Below are positions 11,611 to 23,732 of a stretch of 64,000 nucleotides of DNA, in pieces. The notes under the pieces are model-generated. The model did no database searches. It worked only from the letters and a program-made list of their open reading frames with translations, and had not been told where the DNA came from. Source of the stretch: Congeria kusceri. Taxonomy: Eukaryota; Mollusca; Bivalvia; Myida; Dreissenidae. Location of the stretch: the NCBI GenBank assembly GCA_027627225.1, contig CM051040.1, positions 28,277,634-28,341,633 on the forward strand. The letters run 5' to 3'. Position 1 is the stretch's first letter; every line of letters begins with the position of its first letter. Both the position numbers and the translations under genes were made by a program.

Positions 11611-12576
11611 CTTTGTCGTTCTGATGCGTGGCCATTAAACAACTCGGGTTAACGCACTCGTGGTTTAATTCCTGAGAATCAGGACTCCAAATCGTTGTTT
11701 ATTGGCCGATAAACAACGATAAATTTGAAAATTATTTTTTAAACAAACCAAACAGTGGGATAGAAGGATTCGTGAAAAGAATAGGAAAAAGAGTGAGCGA
11801 GAAAAGAAACGACACTTAGAGAAAGGTAAACAAACGTAAGTAAGTGACGGTGAATGGTGAGCAAGACGAGAAAGGAAGAGGTGGTGAGAAGATATAGCTA
11901 GTGAAACAAAATGAGAAATAAGTGTTTGTATTAGGGAAAGCAAAATATATAATTTGGTAAAAGCTACGAAAAAAACAAAAGAGACTAATTATTTGAGGAC
12001 AAAGTTATAGATGTAGGATGGTGCTAGAATGAATGTATAGAGAAGAAAGTAGAAATTAATAAAGCCATCGGGCTACCACGTCCAGTACCCGATTATGGTG
12101 GGCAACACAGTCCACCGGACAGGGCAGGAAATATCCGCATTAGTCATCGCAGACCTTGCTACAATGAGCTAAAGTCAGAAAATATTTGGCCATTTATGTA
12201 CACATTCAGTATATCTTTTTGCAGGTTTTAATCTATTGAACGTTTTGGTACGCTTCCGGTAATATACATAACATGTTTAGGTGTGAAAATACAGCAAATT
12301 TGAACACCATCCTGTGTGATCGAGTGGATCCTGAGGTAGACTGTCGACATGAAGGACCCCAGTTAAAACCTGGGAAGAGGGGATATTTTTTCTTAACATA
12401 TTTTATTGAATATGTTATGGTTGTTCGATTTTTATTTATTTAAGAAATAAATTATGATTTATCGTTGTTTATCGGCCAATAAACAACGATTTGATGTTCT
12501 AATGCATAGGAATTAAACCACGAGGGCGTTAGCCCGAGTGGTAGTGGTTTATTAGCCACGCAACAGAACGACAAAC
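11611..12576. mobile_element. foldback-type element with ~120-bp inverted termini
   Basis: The first ~115 bases (11611-11725) and the last ~115 (12459-12576) are imperfect reverse complements. They share tttgtcgttctg, gcgtgg, ctcgtggtttaattcct and a block that is itself a palindrome, atcgttgtttat..ggcc..ataaacaacgat. The 730-bp centre (about 11726-12458) has no transposase frame. Such long inverted termini are typical of foldback-like non-autonomous elements. Confidence 0.75.
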
Positions 12577-13130
12577 AGTATATGTTCTCCTTGTAGGAGT
12601 ACATATATATTCGACCAAACACTACTATTGTTGGGACGACCACATATCTGCTGTAGTTTATTAAACATATTGATCAAAGACAAAAAGCAAGAACAGTTCA
12701 TCGTCTTCTAAATGACCATCTATAAATGTTAGAAGCACTCTGTAATGAATCACGCACTGTAGTTTTAATGGGAAGATCAGGCTTGAAAAGCATTGCAAGA
12801 TCGTGAAAGTATTGAAAATATTATTCTGTGTTGAACTGTACAAAGTAAAACAAATTCTCAGGACATCATTGAACATTAAGTTTTCTCACTCGTGTTTTCT
12901 TTTTTAACACTCAACAATCAACATAACTATTTCTGGGTAATTAAACCCACATTGAAAATGCGTGTTATCATCTCTATTCTTGTTTCTCGGATATGGTATG
13001 ATCTGATATGTCGGTACAGCTGGTATTGCCTAATGCACCCGAGTATGACCTGTTTTAGACCAAACAGAACGACTGTAAATTGCTGAGTTGAATTACGTTA
13101 TTTTTTGTCAAATAATACATTAAATGATGT

Positions 13131-13470
13131 AATTTAACACATAAGACATTACATTTTATACATTACACAAAACACCTCAGACATAACACCTAAGACATGA
13201 GACAAAACACATAAGACATAATATATAATGCCTAGACATAATACACAAGACCTCACACCTAAGACATAAGATAAAACACCTAAGACATAATACATAAACA
13301 ACACCATTGCCAAAATCGCATTCATGCTTGTCCTTTATGATATACAGAGTGATTATAAATTGCTGAGTTCATTTACGTCGTACTTTGTCAAATAATACAT
13401 TAAATTATGAACATAAAACATATAACATAGCACCTAAGACACAAGATACATAACTCAAAACACATAAGAC
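13131..13470. repeat. degenerate AT-rich minisatellite (acctaagacataa)
   Basis: Irregular repeats of an approximately 12-15 bp motif around aagacata and aaaacac, densest at 13140-13290 and again at 13405-13470. Low internal identity, so an old or slippage-prone array. Confidence 0.6.
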
Positions 13471-13631
13471 CAAATTGCCTTATTAGGATTCCGTAATTCA
13501 ACTATAAATACCTGTTGTATATTTTCACACCTACACCGACAGTTGGGACAATTTTAAACATTAGTCCAATTTTTTTACTTTTGAGGCTGTATTGAACGTT
13601 TTATGTGGTGTTTTACTTGTTTGTGGTGAAT

Positions 13632-13930
13632 TTTTATCGAGTGGTCCGGTATTTTCTCCCATTTGACCATATCCCCCCACAGAAGACTTAATGTGTTTCC
13701 ATGTCATTGGGGAATATTGCAATATTCAGGAGAACCTTGCTCCCTCCTACCTTCATTTCTTCCCTCACTCCCTTATACCTTCCTTCTTAAAACTCCCTCC
13801 CACCCGAACTGCCTTCCTAATCCATTCCCTCTTGACTCCCTCCCACCCTAACTCCCTCCCTCCCACCTTAACTCCCCCCCCTTCATAATCCATTCCTTCT
13901 TCCATCCCTACCTCCCTCCCTAACTCCTGT
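13632..13930. repeat. dispersed repeat copy followed by a polypyrimidine tract
   Basis: 13632-13693 is similar to 29-95 (tttttatcgagtgg...ctcccat...agaagactt). From about 13737 to 13925 the plus strand is almost pure pyrimidine with ccctccca and taactccctccc units. A mirror-like tract of this kind can adopt triplex structure. Open frames here are composition artefacts. Confidence 0.6.
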
Positions 13931-14431
13931 TGTTTCTGCTTTTCTGCATTTACATATTTATTGCTTCGTGTTTTTATTGCTTTTTTGCATTTATGAACGT
14001 ATGTATCCATTATATTGTTTGTGTTATATTTTTTTATACGCACATGCCTATCATTGAGAAAATAATTATGTCCTCTGTGACAACATAAGTCGATGACACT
14101 TCAAAGGAAACCGATAAACAATCATTTTATGAAAGAATCCGGTTTACAATCGCGATCAATGTTAAACTTCGAACAATTAAGTAGATTGTAAGATTTTATC
14201 TTAAACTTATCTTAAGCGACCATCGTTCAATGAACAAGTGCTAGAAAATGTGAGCGTTTGTGCGTGCGTTCGTGGGCGCGTACATACGTGCGTCATTACT
14301 TACATGTATATACTATCGCATGTTAAGTTGCGTACAAACTAGCTAAGAACTGATTTCAAATACAAAAGGTGCGGTCTATTGACACGGTGCCGGATTAAAA
14401 ACTTTTTCGGTCTTCTTTCGGGCTTTGACAT

Positions 14432-15450
14432 AAATTTGGCCGACATGTGCGTTTAAATCAGTCCGACAAGTGGGTTTATCATGAATCAGTCCGACAAGTG
14501 GATGCAGCATGAATCAATGCGACTAGTTGGTTTAGCATGAAACAGTCCGACAAGTGGATACAGTATGAATCAGTCCGACACGACAAGTAGGTTTACCGTG
14601 AATCAGTCCGACAAGTGGATGCAGCATGAATCAATGCGACTAGTTGGTTTAGCATGAAACAGTCCGACAAGTGGATACAGTATGAATCAATCAGAAAAGT
14701 GGGTTTAGCATGAAACAGTCCGACCAGTTACCTTAACATGAAACAGTCCTACAAGTGGGTGCAGCATGTATCAATCCGACAAGTGGGTTAGGCATGAATG
14801 AGTCCCACGTCTGGGTTTGGCATGAAACAGTCCAACAACTGCGTTTAGCATGAATCAGGCCGATATGTTGGTTTAGCATGAATCAGGCCGACAAGTTGGT
14901 TTAGCATGAACCAGTCCGACAAGTTCGTTTAGCATAAATCAATCCGACTAGTGGGTTTAGTATGAACCAGTCCATCAAGTGGGTTTGGCATAAAACAGTC
15001 CAACATGTGGGTTTGGCATGAATCAGTCCGACATGTGGGTTTGGCATAAATCAGTCCGATAAGTGGGTTTGTCATGAAACAGCCCAGCGTGTGGGTTTGG
15101 CATTAATCATTCCGACATGTGGGTTTGACATTAATCAGTCCGACATGTGGGTTTGGCATAAATCAGTCCGACAAGTGGGTTAGGCATGAAACAGTCCAAC
15201 ATGTGGGTTTGGCATGAATCAGTCCGACATGCGGGTTTGGCATGATTCAGTCCGACATGTGGGTTTGGCATGAAACAGTCCGACAAGTGGGTTTGGCATG
15301 AACCAGTCCAACATGTGGGCTTGGCATGAATCAGTCCGACATGTGGGTTTGGCATGAATCAGTCCGATACGTGGGTTTGGCATGAATCAGTCCGACAAGT
15401 GGGTTTGGCATGAAAAATTCCAACAATTATGTTTAGCATGAATTAGTCCG
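14432..15450. repeat. 28-bp satellite array, about 36 copies
   Basis: Direct repeats of a 28-bp unit reading atgaatcagtccgacaagtg + ggtttagc with many substitutions (gtttggc/gtttagc, aaacag/aatcag). Units are contiguous with no spacers. Degenerate copies trail off to about 15512. Short reading frames through it (for example 15131-15355, minus) are by-products of a period that is not a multiple of three and carry no known motif. Confidence 0.9.
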
Positions 15451-15768
15451 AGTTGCACTTTGTTTATAATGAGAAGAATTATTCTAACAAATTCGTTTAG
15501 CATGAAACAGTAAATCATGTTGCTTACGAATGAATAGAATAAAGCAGTTCAATGTAACTGGGTAAGGTATGCTTGTAGACTGGCAGTATATGGTTTGAAT
15601 AATTCTTCTCTGTTAGGTTGATAACAAACCAGACAAATGTGCTGTATTAATGGGAGTGGCATAAAGCGCTCGTTTGAGAAGGATTTGGTGAAGAATTTTC
15701 AATCGGACCTGTCATTATCTGGTCTGTAGAAGGAAAACTTCTATCTGGCACCAATCATTATTGTTCTG

Positions 15769-16273
15769 AAAGAACTTCACTATAAGGCTGCATGCAATAT
15801 CGCAATATCGCATAAAGAACTTCACTATAAGGCTGCATGCAATATCGCAATATCGCATAAAGAACTTCACTATAAGGCTGCATGCAATATCGCATAAAGA
15901 ACTTCACTATAAGGCTGCATGCAATATCGCATAAAGAACTTCACTATATGGCTGCATGCAATATCGCAATATCGCATAAAGAACTTCACTATAAGGCTGC
16001 ATGCAATATCGCATAAAGAACTTCACTATAAGGCTGCATGCAATATCGCATAAAGAACTTCACTATAAGGCTGCATGCAATATTGCATAAAGAACTTCAC
16101 TATAAGGCTGCATGCAATATCGCATCAAGAACTTCACTATAAGGCTTCATGCAATATCGCATAAAGAACTTCACTATAAGGCTTCATGCAATATCGCATA
16201 AAGAACTTCACTATAAGGCTTCATGCAATCTCGCATAAAGAACTTCACTATAAGGCTGCATGCAATATCGCAT
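15769..16273. repeat. 37/45-bp satellite array, 13 copies
   Basis: Thirteen copies starting aaagaacttcactataaggc. Most are 37 bp; copies 1, 2 and 5 are 45 bp because an 8-bp cgcaatat piece is doubled. Identity is very high (only a few changes such as gcttcat for gctgcat), indicating recent expansion. Confidence 0.92.
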
Positions 16274-16840
16274 AAAATTGTGTTTAATTACCTGTATGTT
16301 GTTGGTCGACATTAAATCACAACAGTTTAGTATGACAGTTTATTTCTTTTCTAAAATGAAAGTCGATAGTATATTTTGAGAGAAAGTTTTTAAAGCAACA
16401 ATAACAACATAAAAACAACAACAATACAATAGTGCAATTTATGGTAACATCACATGTAAAATTGTGTAAAGTTATGAACAATACATGTCCACAAGAGACT
16501 TAAAACACTTATGATTCTTGTAAAATGAGATACCAAGTATTCTTAGCTATGGTTTCGTGCTTGGAGAACGTGCGCATATTAGAAACATAGGGTTTGGTAA
16601 ATCAAATGCCGTTTTTTTTTTATTCCAACTAAACAACGCTTGGTTAAAACCTTGGCCGGTATTCACAAATACATTCTTAGACTTACGAATAAAGGAACAG
16701 ACGTAGACTGAGGACAAACTTTTTCAGCGTTTGCATATATACTTGGTATTAATGTTGCTTATGTCATAACAAAACGTTGTAAATAAAGAATAATGTAATA
16801 AGGGATGGTGAATATCAAGTTAGATTCAACATTAAAGGGC
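16274..16840. other. spacer between satellites, nothing recognised
   Basis: AT-rich sequence between two satellite arrays without exon or repeat that I can name. Confidence 0.5.
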
Positions 16841-19753
16841 TCTTAGAACAGAACAGTTTGAAGAATATTCTTTAGCTTTAGTCTGAAGCCTCTTAGAACA
16901 GAACAGTTTGACGAATATTCTTTATCTTTAGTCTGAAGCCTCTTAGAACAGTACAGTTTGAAGAATATTCTTTATCTTTAGTCTTAAGTCTCTTAGAACA
17001 GTACAGTTTGAAGAATATTCTTTATCTTTAGTCTGAAGCCTCTTAGAGCAGTACAGTTTGAAGCATATTCTTTATCTTTAGTCTGAAGCCTCTTAGAACA
17101 GTACAGTTTGAAGAATATTCTTTATCTTTAGTCTTAAGTCTCTTAGAACAGTACAGTTTGAAGAATATTCTTTATCTTTAGTCTGAAGCCTCTTAGAACA
17201 GTACAGTTTGAAGCATATTCTTTATCTGTAGTCTGAAGCCTCTTAGAACAGTACAGTTTGAAGAATATTCTTTATCTTTAGTCTGAAGCCTCTTAGAACA
17301 GTACAGTTTGAAGCATATTCTTTATCTTTAGTCTGAAGCCTCTTAGAACAGTACAGTTTGAAGAATATTCTTTATCTTTAGTCTTAAGTCTCTTAGAACA
17401 GTACAGTTTGAAGAATATTCTTTATCTTTAGTCTGAAGCCTCTTAGAACAGTACAGTTTGAAGCATATTCTTTATCTTTAGTCTGAAGTCTCTTAGAACA
17501 GTACAGTTTGAAGAATATTCTTTATCTTTAGTCTTAAGTCTCTTAGAACAGTACAGTTTGAAGAATATTCTTTATCTTTAGTCTGAAGCCTCTTAGAACA
17601 GTACAGTTTGAAGAATATTCTTTATCTTTAGTCTGAAGCCTCTTAGAACAGAACAGTTTGAAGCATATTCTTTATCTTTAATCTGAAGCCTCTTAGAACA
17701 GTACAGTTTGAAGAATATTCTTTATCTTTAGTCTTAAGTCTCTTAGAACAGTACAGTTTGAAGAATATTCTTTATCTTTAGTCTGAAGCCTCTTAGAACA
17801 GTACAGTTTGAAGAATATTCTTTATCTTTAGTCTTAAGTCTCTTAGAACAGTACAGTTTGAAGAATATTCTTTATCTTTAGTCTGAAGCCTCTTAGAACA
17901 GTACAGTTTGAAGCTTATTCTTTATCTTTAGTATGAAGCCTCTTAGAACAGTACAGTTTGAAGAATATTCTTTATCTTTAGTCTGAAGCCTCTTAGAACA
18001 GTACAGTTTGAAGCATATTCTTTATCTTTAGTCTGAAGCCTCTTAGAACAGTACAGTTTGAAGAATATTCTTTATCTTTAGTCTTAAGTCTCTTAGAACA
18101 GTACAGTTTGAAGAATATTCTTTATCTTTAGTCTGAAGCCTCTTAGAACAGTACAGTTTGAAGCATATTCTTTATCTTTAGTCTGAAGCCTCTTAGAACA
18201 GTACAGTTTGAAGAATATTCTTTATCTTTAGTCTTAAGTCTCTTAGAACAGTACAGTTTGAAGAATATTCTTTATCTTTAGTCTGAAGCCTCTTAGAACA
18301 GTACAGTTTGAAGAATATTCTTTATCTTTAGTCTGAAGCCTCTTAGAACAGAACAGTTTGAAGCATATTCTTTATCTTTAATCTGAAGCCTCTTAGAACA
18401 GTACAGTTTGAAGAATGTTCTTTATCTTTAGTCTTAAGTCTCTTAGAACAGTACAGTTTGAAGAATATTCTTTATCTTTAGTCTGAAGCCTCTTAGAACA
18501 GTACAGTTTGAAGAATATTTTCTTTATCTTTAGTCTGAAGCCTCTTAGAACAGTACAGTTTGAAGAATATTCTTTTTTTATCTTTAGTCTGAAGCCTCTT
18601 AGAACAGTACAGTTTGAAGAATATTCTTTATCTTTAGTCTGAAGCCTCTTAGAACAGTACAGTTTGAAGAATATTCTTTATCTTTAGTCTTAAGCCTCTT
18701 AGAACAGTACAGTTTGAAGAATATTCTTTATCTTTAGTCTGAAGCCTCTTAGAACAGTACAGTTTGAAGAATATTCTTTATCTTTAGTCTGAAGCCTCTT
18801 AGAACAGTACAGTTTGAAGAATATTCTTTTTTTATCTTTAGTCTGAAGCCTCTTAGAACAGTACAGTTTGAAGAATATTCTTTATCTTTAGTCTGAAGCC
18901 TCTTAGAACAGTACAGTTTGAAGAATATTCTTTATCTTTAGTCTTAAGCCTCTTAGAACAGTACAGTTTGAAGAATATTCTTTATCTTTAGTCTGAAGCC
19001 TCTTAGAACAGTACAGTTTGAAGAATATTCTTTATCTTTAGTCTGAAGCCTCTTAGAACAGTACAGTTTGAAGCATATTCTTTATCTTTAGTCTGAAGCC
19101 TCTTAGAACAGTACAGTTTGAAGAATATTCTTTATCTTTAGTCTGAAGCCTCTTAGAACAGTACAGTTTGAAGAATATTCTTTATCTTTAGTCTGAAGCC
19201 TCTTAGAACAGAACAGTTTGAAGAATATTCTTTATCTTTAGTCTTAAGCCTCTTAGAACAGTACAGTTTGAAGAATATTCTTTATCTTTAGTCTGAAGCC
19301 TCTTAGAACAGAACAGTTTGAAGAATATTCTTTATCTTTAGTCTGAAGCCTCTTAGAACAGAACAGTTTGAAGAATATTCTTTATCTTTAGTCTGAAGCC
19401 TCTTAGAACAGTACAGTTTGAAGCATATTCTTTATCTTTAGTCTGAAGCCTCTTAGAACAGAACAGTTTGAAGCATATTCTTTATCTTTAGTCTGAAGCC
19501 TCTTAGAACAGTACAGTTTGAAGCATATTCTTTATCTTTAGTCTTAAGTCTCTTAGAACAGTACAGTTTGAATAATATTCTTTATCTTTAGTCTGAAGCC
19601 TCTTAGAACAGTACAGTTTGAAGAATATTCTTTATCTTTAGTCTGAAGCCTCTTAGAACAGTACAGTTTGAAGAATATTCTTTATCTTTAGTCTTAAATC
19701 TCTTAGAACAGTACAGTTTGAAGAATATTCTTTATTCTTAGTCTTGAGTCTAA
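16841..19753. repeat. 50-bp satellite array, about 58 copies, with higher-order structure
   Basis: Head-to-tail 50-bp units beginning tcttagaacagtacagtttg. Diagnostic variants are aagaat/aagcat at unit positions 21-26, gaagcc/taagtc at the end, and gaacag/gtacag. In 17000-18300 these cycle roughly every three units (150 bp). A rare unit with gaacag...aagcat...aatctgaagcc occurs at 17651 and again at 18351, exactly 700 bp (14 units) apart. Expanded T-runs near 18571 and 18827 mark another internal duplication. The final unit becomes ttattcttagtcttgagtct. Confidence 0.93.
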
Positions 19754-20150
19754 GAATGGGTTGGCGAATACGGGACCTTATTCCAAACGTAACAACGCTT
19801 GTTTAGCTCTCTCTTTTCCTCATCTGAGCTTTAAAAGCGCCTGTGTAAAAGCCTAATATTGGTTTAACAGAACGAACGAATTTAAAGGGACTATGTTATC
19901 GAAAAGGGCATGAAGGGGGAAATTTCTTAAAACAAAATCTGAAATAAAAATATTAATACTGGCATATAATAACGGTTAAAAAAGAGTATATATAATGAGA
20001 AAAGAGTGTACACATTCTAAGATATAAAAAAAAACAATGTATAATAAAGGTTGTGTTTGTTTGACCCTTTTCATGTTGACATGTTGACGTCAGCTCTATG
20101 AGTATTGTTTATAACCAAAGTTTACACACGTATCCATACAAAGCTTAATA

Positions 20151-20250
20151 TCGGTATAGCAGTTGGTTAAAGCGCTCTCTACTGTCATTTCTAAAAAGGG
20201 CACCTAAGTCGTGAGTTCGATACCCTCTTGTTTTTTTTTTTTTTTTTTTA
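20151..20250 (+). repeat. tRNA-derived SINE-like sequence with T-run
   Basis: A-box-like tagcagttggttaaagcg and B-box gagttcgataccc lie at tRNA spacing, followed at 20230-20249 by an uninterrupted run of 20 T. The arms do not fold into a full cloverleaf, so I read it as a SINE head or tRNA pseudogene rather than a working tRNA. Confidence 0.55.
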
Positions 20251-20532
20251 ACTGTTCCTAATTTGTTTTTATCAAATATCTCATTACGTATTATATTTAA
20301 TTACTTATTTAATGCAATTTAATGCACATGTCTTAGTACAGCACATTTCTATTATATTATATCATTTATAGTGCAATAGGAAACAATTTTTTCGTTGACC
20401 ACATTAACTCCGGATATAATTTTCAGGAACTTAAACAAAGTGTGATGATAGTGAAAATGTTTCTTCTCATGAGATTTTTGTTTCACCAGCATTGTACTAA
20501 AATCCGTCTTAGGGTTGACAGTGCGTTTACAA

Positions 20533-20712
20533 GTAGATTTCATGATATACCACGGCGCTTGCTGGGGTGATTAACAAACGTCTGTTCATTAAAGTAGATT
20601 CCATGATATACCACGGCGCTTGCTGGGGTGATTAACAAACGTCTGTTCATTAAAGTAGATTCCATGATATACCACGGCGCTTGCTGGGGTGATTAACAAA
20701 CGTCTGTTCATT
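20533..20712. repeat. 61-bp tandem repeat, 3 copies
   Basis: Copies start at 20533, 20594 and 20655 with gtagatt(t/c)catgatatac and end with gtctgttcatta. They are nearly identical, with one early substitution. Confidence 0.92.
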
Positions 20713-20972
20713 ACTCATGTGTCGGATTTTACAATCCGGGCTTTTACGTCATCATATGCTAGAAAGGGACAACTTATTGAACCGTATAAGGGAAGTATAC
20801 AATATAATGTCCATAGTTACAGTTTTAACGGTCGAGTTAAGGCACTGGCTGTGAAAAAATGAAAACAAAAGGTATGTGCACAACGACCATTCGCTATAGG
20901 ATGTATAACTACGCCTACTTACAGGCCAACTTCTGACAAACAGTGTTGAAATATCAACATATTAAGTGCTAG

Positions 20973-21084
20973 CTTTCTGAATGGCCAAACACTGTCAATC
21001 AAATTTCGTCGTAAGGTCAATACAGTCCTACCTTTCTGAATGGCTAAACACATTGTCAATCAAATCTCGTCGTAAGGTAAATAA
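20973..21084. repeat. 59-bp direct repeat, 2 copies
   Basis: ctttctgaatggc(c/t)aaacac is followed by tgtcaatcaaat.tcgtcgta in both copies (starts about 20973 and 21032), with small indels. Lies just beyond the last receptor exon. Confidence 0.8.
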
Positions 21085-21200
21085 TGAAACAGATATCAGA
21101 CATCATGATTTGGTTTCACAAATGTGATTTAGCCCTAAATGGTATGCAGTATCCCGAAAGCCTAGAATAAAATCCACAGTTTGCACTGAGCACACCCGAA

Positions 21201-21769
21201 CTAAGAGACGCACAGAGTGTTTCCGCAGGACGCCAGTATGACGCTGAAGCAGACGATCACAGTCACCGCCCTGATCAAGAAAAACGTCACGAAAAACACG
21301 CGCCCCCACATGGCCGCGATGTCGGCCCATGTGAAAATCTCGTTCTTTCTCGCGAACTCGGTCGCGGAATCATGTGACCCGTTGCTCGGAGACGACTCGA
21401 GATCCTGGCTCTCTGTCGTACTGCCGGTGCTACTGGCGCTTTTAATCCTATCGAACTCCTGGATGTGGTTCTTCACCCTCTCCACAATGGCGGGGCTGAT
21501 GCGCGTCTTCGACGGCGTCTGTCTCTTTTTGACGAACCTCCGGTTTACATAGGCCTCGTGGTCGTCGCTTATACTGTCAACGTTGTTGTTGCTCATAAGC
21601 GAACGTCTGAAACACGAGTGCATGGAGAGACGCGCGAGCTTCCTCGTGCTTGCTTGCTTGTCGTCGCTCAGCGGCACTTTTGTCACGTGCTTCGAGTAGA
21701 TTCGTACAACTACTGCGTTGAAAATGGTTTCCAGAACTGTCAGTGCAAACATTGCGAACATGTGAATTT
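21201..21769 (-). CDS. nAChR-like subunit, coding exon 8 (TM3, cytoplasmic loop, TM4)
   Basis: Acceptor TTCCTACAG|AAATTC; reads to TAG at 21201-21203. Encodes TM3 (IHMFAMFALTVLETIFNAVV), about 120 residues of polar, Ser-rich and basic cytoplasmic loop, an amphipathic segment (FTWADIAAMWG), TM4 (RVFFVTFFLIRAVTVIVCFS) and a short tail. A single large final exon of this content is common for Cys-loop channels. Confidence 0.9.
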
Positions 21770-22084
21770 CTGTAGGAAAAAGATAGAAAATATGCATGAG
21801 CATGCTATAATTAAATAGTTTCATTGTCTGTTTGTCTGTTTTTATATATGACACGAGATCTTAAAATCAAAAATCAATGTGCTTCTGTATCACATGATTT
21901 ATTGAACCTTTCTATTTCAAACAAATTTCGTGACGTTATCTTACCCACTTAGAAAGTTCACATATATCGAACCGTAATAAACAAGAACTGTTTGTAAAAC
22001 AGGTATGTCCCCTTTAGGTCCAGAACAATCTCTGTACATAATTGCAAGGATAAAAAAAGTTAAATGAAATAAAAAATGTTTTCA

Positions 22085-23165
22085 ACTTTTGTTCAGTTTG
22101 ACCTTGACCCTTGACTCAATGACCCAATAATCAATAGGGATCTACTTGTAGTCGAACTCACCTACCTACCAAATTTTACGAACCCAAGCCTAAGGCTTGC
22201 ATATTCATTGCTTGGACAATGTTTTACGACTACTGGTCAGGTTGACCTTGTCCTTTGACCCAATGACTCAATTTTCAATTGGGATCCTTAACTTGTCATG
22301 ACCAACCTACCTACTAAGTTTGAAGAACCTAGGCATAAGGGTTCAGTAGTTATGGCCAGGACAAGGTTTTGCATCTATTGGTCAGTTTTTAATTAATATC
22401 TTTTGAACAGTTTGACCTTGACCTTTTACTTGTGACTCAATAGTCACTTTGGATCCTCTGCTAGTACATGTTTAACCAATCTATACCTATTAAATAACCT
22501 AAGCCTAAGGGTTGCAAAGTATCTGCCCGGACAAGCTATTGGGTATTTTTTAAATTATTTCTTGGTCGGTTTGCCCTTGACCTTTGACCCTAGCACCCAA
22601 AATCAATAGGGATCCTGATCATGACCTATCTATCAACCAAGTTTGAATAACCTAGGCCAAAGGGTTCTGTAGTTTTACAATGTTTTACAATTATTCAATA
22701 TTGGGTGCTTATATAATATTTAGTCGGTTTGACCTTGACCTTTGACCCAAGGACTAAATACTGAAAAGGATCCTCTACTAGCCACCTTAATTAGGTAGTT
22801 TTAAAGAACCTATTCCTAAGTGTTATTGACCGTACAAGATTTTATAATTATTAGGTGTTTTCTTTTATCATATTTTTGTCAGTTTGACATTGACCTATGA
22901 CCCAAAGACCCCAAAATCAATAGAAATCCTCTACTAGTTATTATCAACCTACCAACCTTTTAAAAAACCTAGGCCCATGGGTCGCAAAGCTATTGCTCGG
23001 ACAAGTTTTTTTAATTAGTGGGCATTTGTTTTAGTTTGATTATGAACTTTGAACCTCTGACCCCAAAATAAATAGGGATCCTTTACTAGCCATAATCAAC
23101 CTACCTACTAACTTTCAAGAACCTAGGCCTAAGGGTTATGTAGTTATCGCCCGGAAAAGGTTTTG
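22085..23165. repeat. intronic repeat array with gaccttgacctttgaccc motifs, ~130-160 bp period
   Basis: Between receptor exons 7 and 8 lie about seven diverged units. Each holds gtttgaccttgac.tttgac, then tcaatagggatcct, cctacc and aacctaggcctaagggtt. This is a widespread invertebrate interspersed repeat pattern. Units are about 75-85 percent alike by eye. Confidence 0.75.
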
Positions 23166-23271
23166 TCTACGGACCTACCGACGGACGTACGGACTGACAT
23201 TTGCAAAGCAATATACTCCCGCTTCTTCGAAGGGGTCATAATAACTTGATTTTGTGAGTATCTATGTGTAC

Positions 23272-23510
23272 CTAAATGAGACACGTTTCTACTGGAACTG
23301 TCCGCCTGGAATTCCAGCGTGGCGCTAAAAACCACCAGATAGACCGCTAGCGCCATGAGCAGATTGACGGAAAACGCCATCTTGTCGCCGGTTTCCACTG
23401 ACAACGTGAACACCAGCAGGTGCGTGCAGGACAGCAGCAGGTACGTCACCACTATCAACCACGTGACCGTCTGAGAGCCCGACGACGTCTTGTCTATGTT
23501 GAAAGTGTAA
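23272..23510 (-). CDS. nAChR-like subunit, coding exon 7 (TM1-TM2)
   Basis: Acceptor TGCTTTCAG|TTACAC, donor CATTTAG|GTACAC, 239 nt. Encodes TM1 (about TWLIVVTYLLLSCTHLLVF), the linker SVETGDKM and pore helix TM2 (MAFSVNLLMALAVYLVVFS). The GDK motif keeps an acid at -1', consistent with a cation channel. The 9' position is Met and the outer-ring 20' position is Ala, both unusual. Confidence 0.9.
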
Positions 23511-23677
23511 CTGAAAGCAGAATGAATTCAGAAGTTGGATGATGATGATTTACGACATACATTCGTGGGAATAATAATGTAAAATACGGAATCGCAAAAG
23601 TTTGAACGGCGATTGTATATTGAGGATTTAACATCATATATCTAGCTAATTAGATTGCAATAGGTATAATATTAAAC

Positions 23678-23732
23678 ACTCGGAGTTGTCGTATGCACTC
23701 GGAGTTGTCGTATGCACTCGGAGTTGTCGTAT
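23678..23732. repeat. 19-bp tandem repeat, 3 copies
   Basis: actcggagttgtcgtatgc repeats three times, the last copy ending at gtat. Located in the intron before receptor exon 7. Confidence 0.9.

Noticed and set aside
13765..14043. Glu/Gly-rich minus-strand frame
   Set aside because: Explained by the polypyrimidine tract; no evidence of a start, splice sites or domain.
15131..15355. Repetitive 74-codon minus-strand protein (HVGL.HAKPTC repeats)
   Set aside because: It is a translation of the 28-bp satellite; neighbouring units break the frame and no domain is present.
14432..19753. CRISPR-like regularly repeated arrays
   Set aside because: Units are contiguous with no unique spacers, and the setting is animal nuclear DNA with introns; these are satellites.
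21217..21818. Plus-strand frames over receptor exon 8
   Set aside because: Antisense shadows; the minus strand encodes TM3-TM4 with proper splice acceptor and stop.
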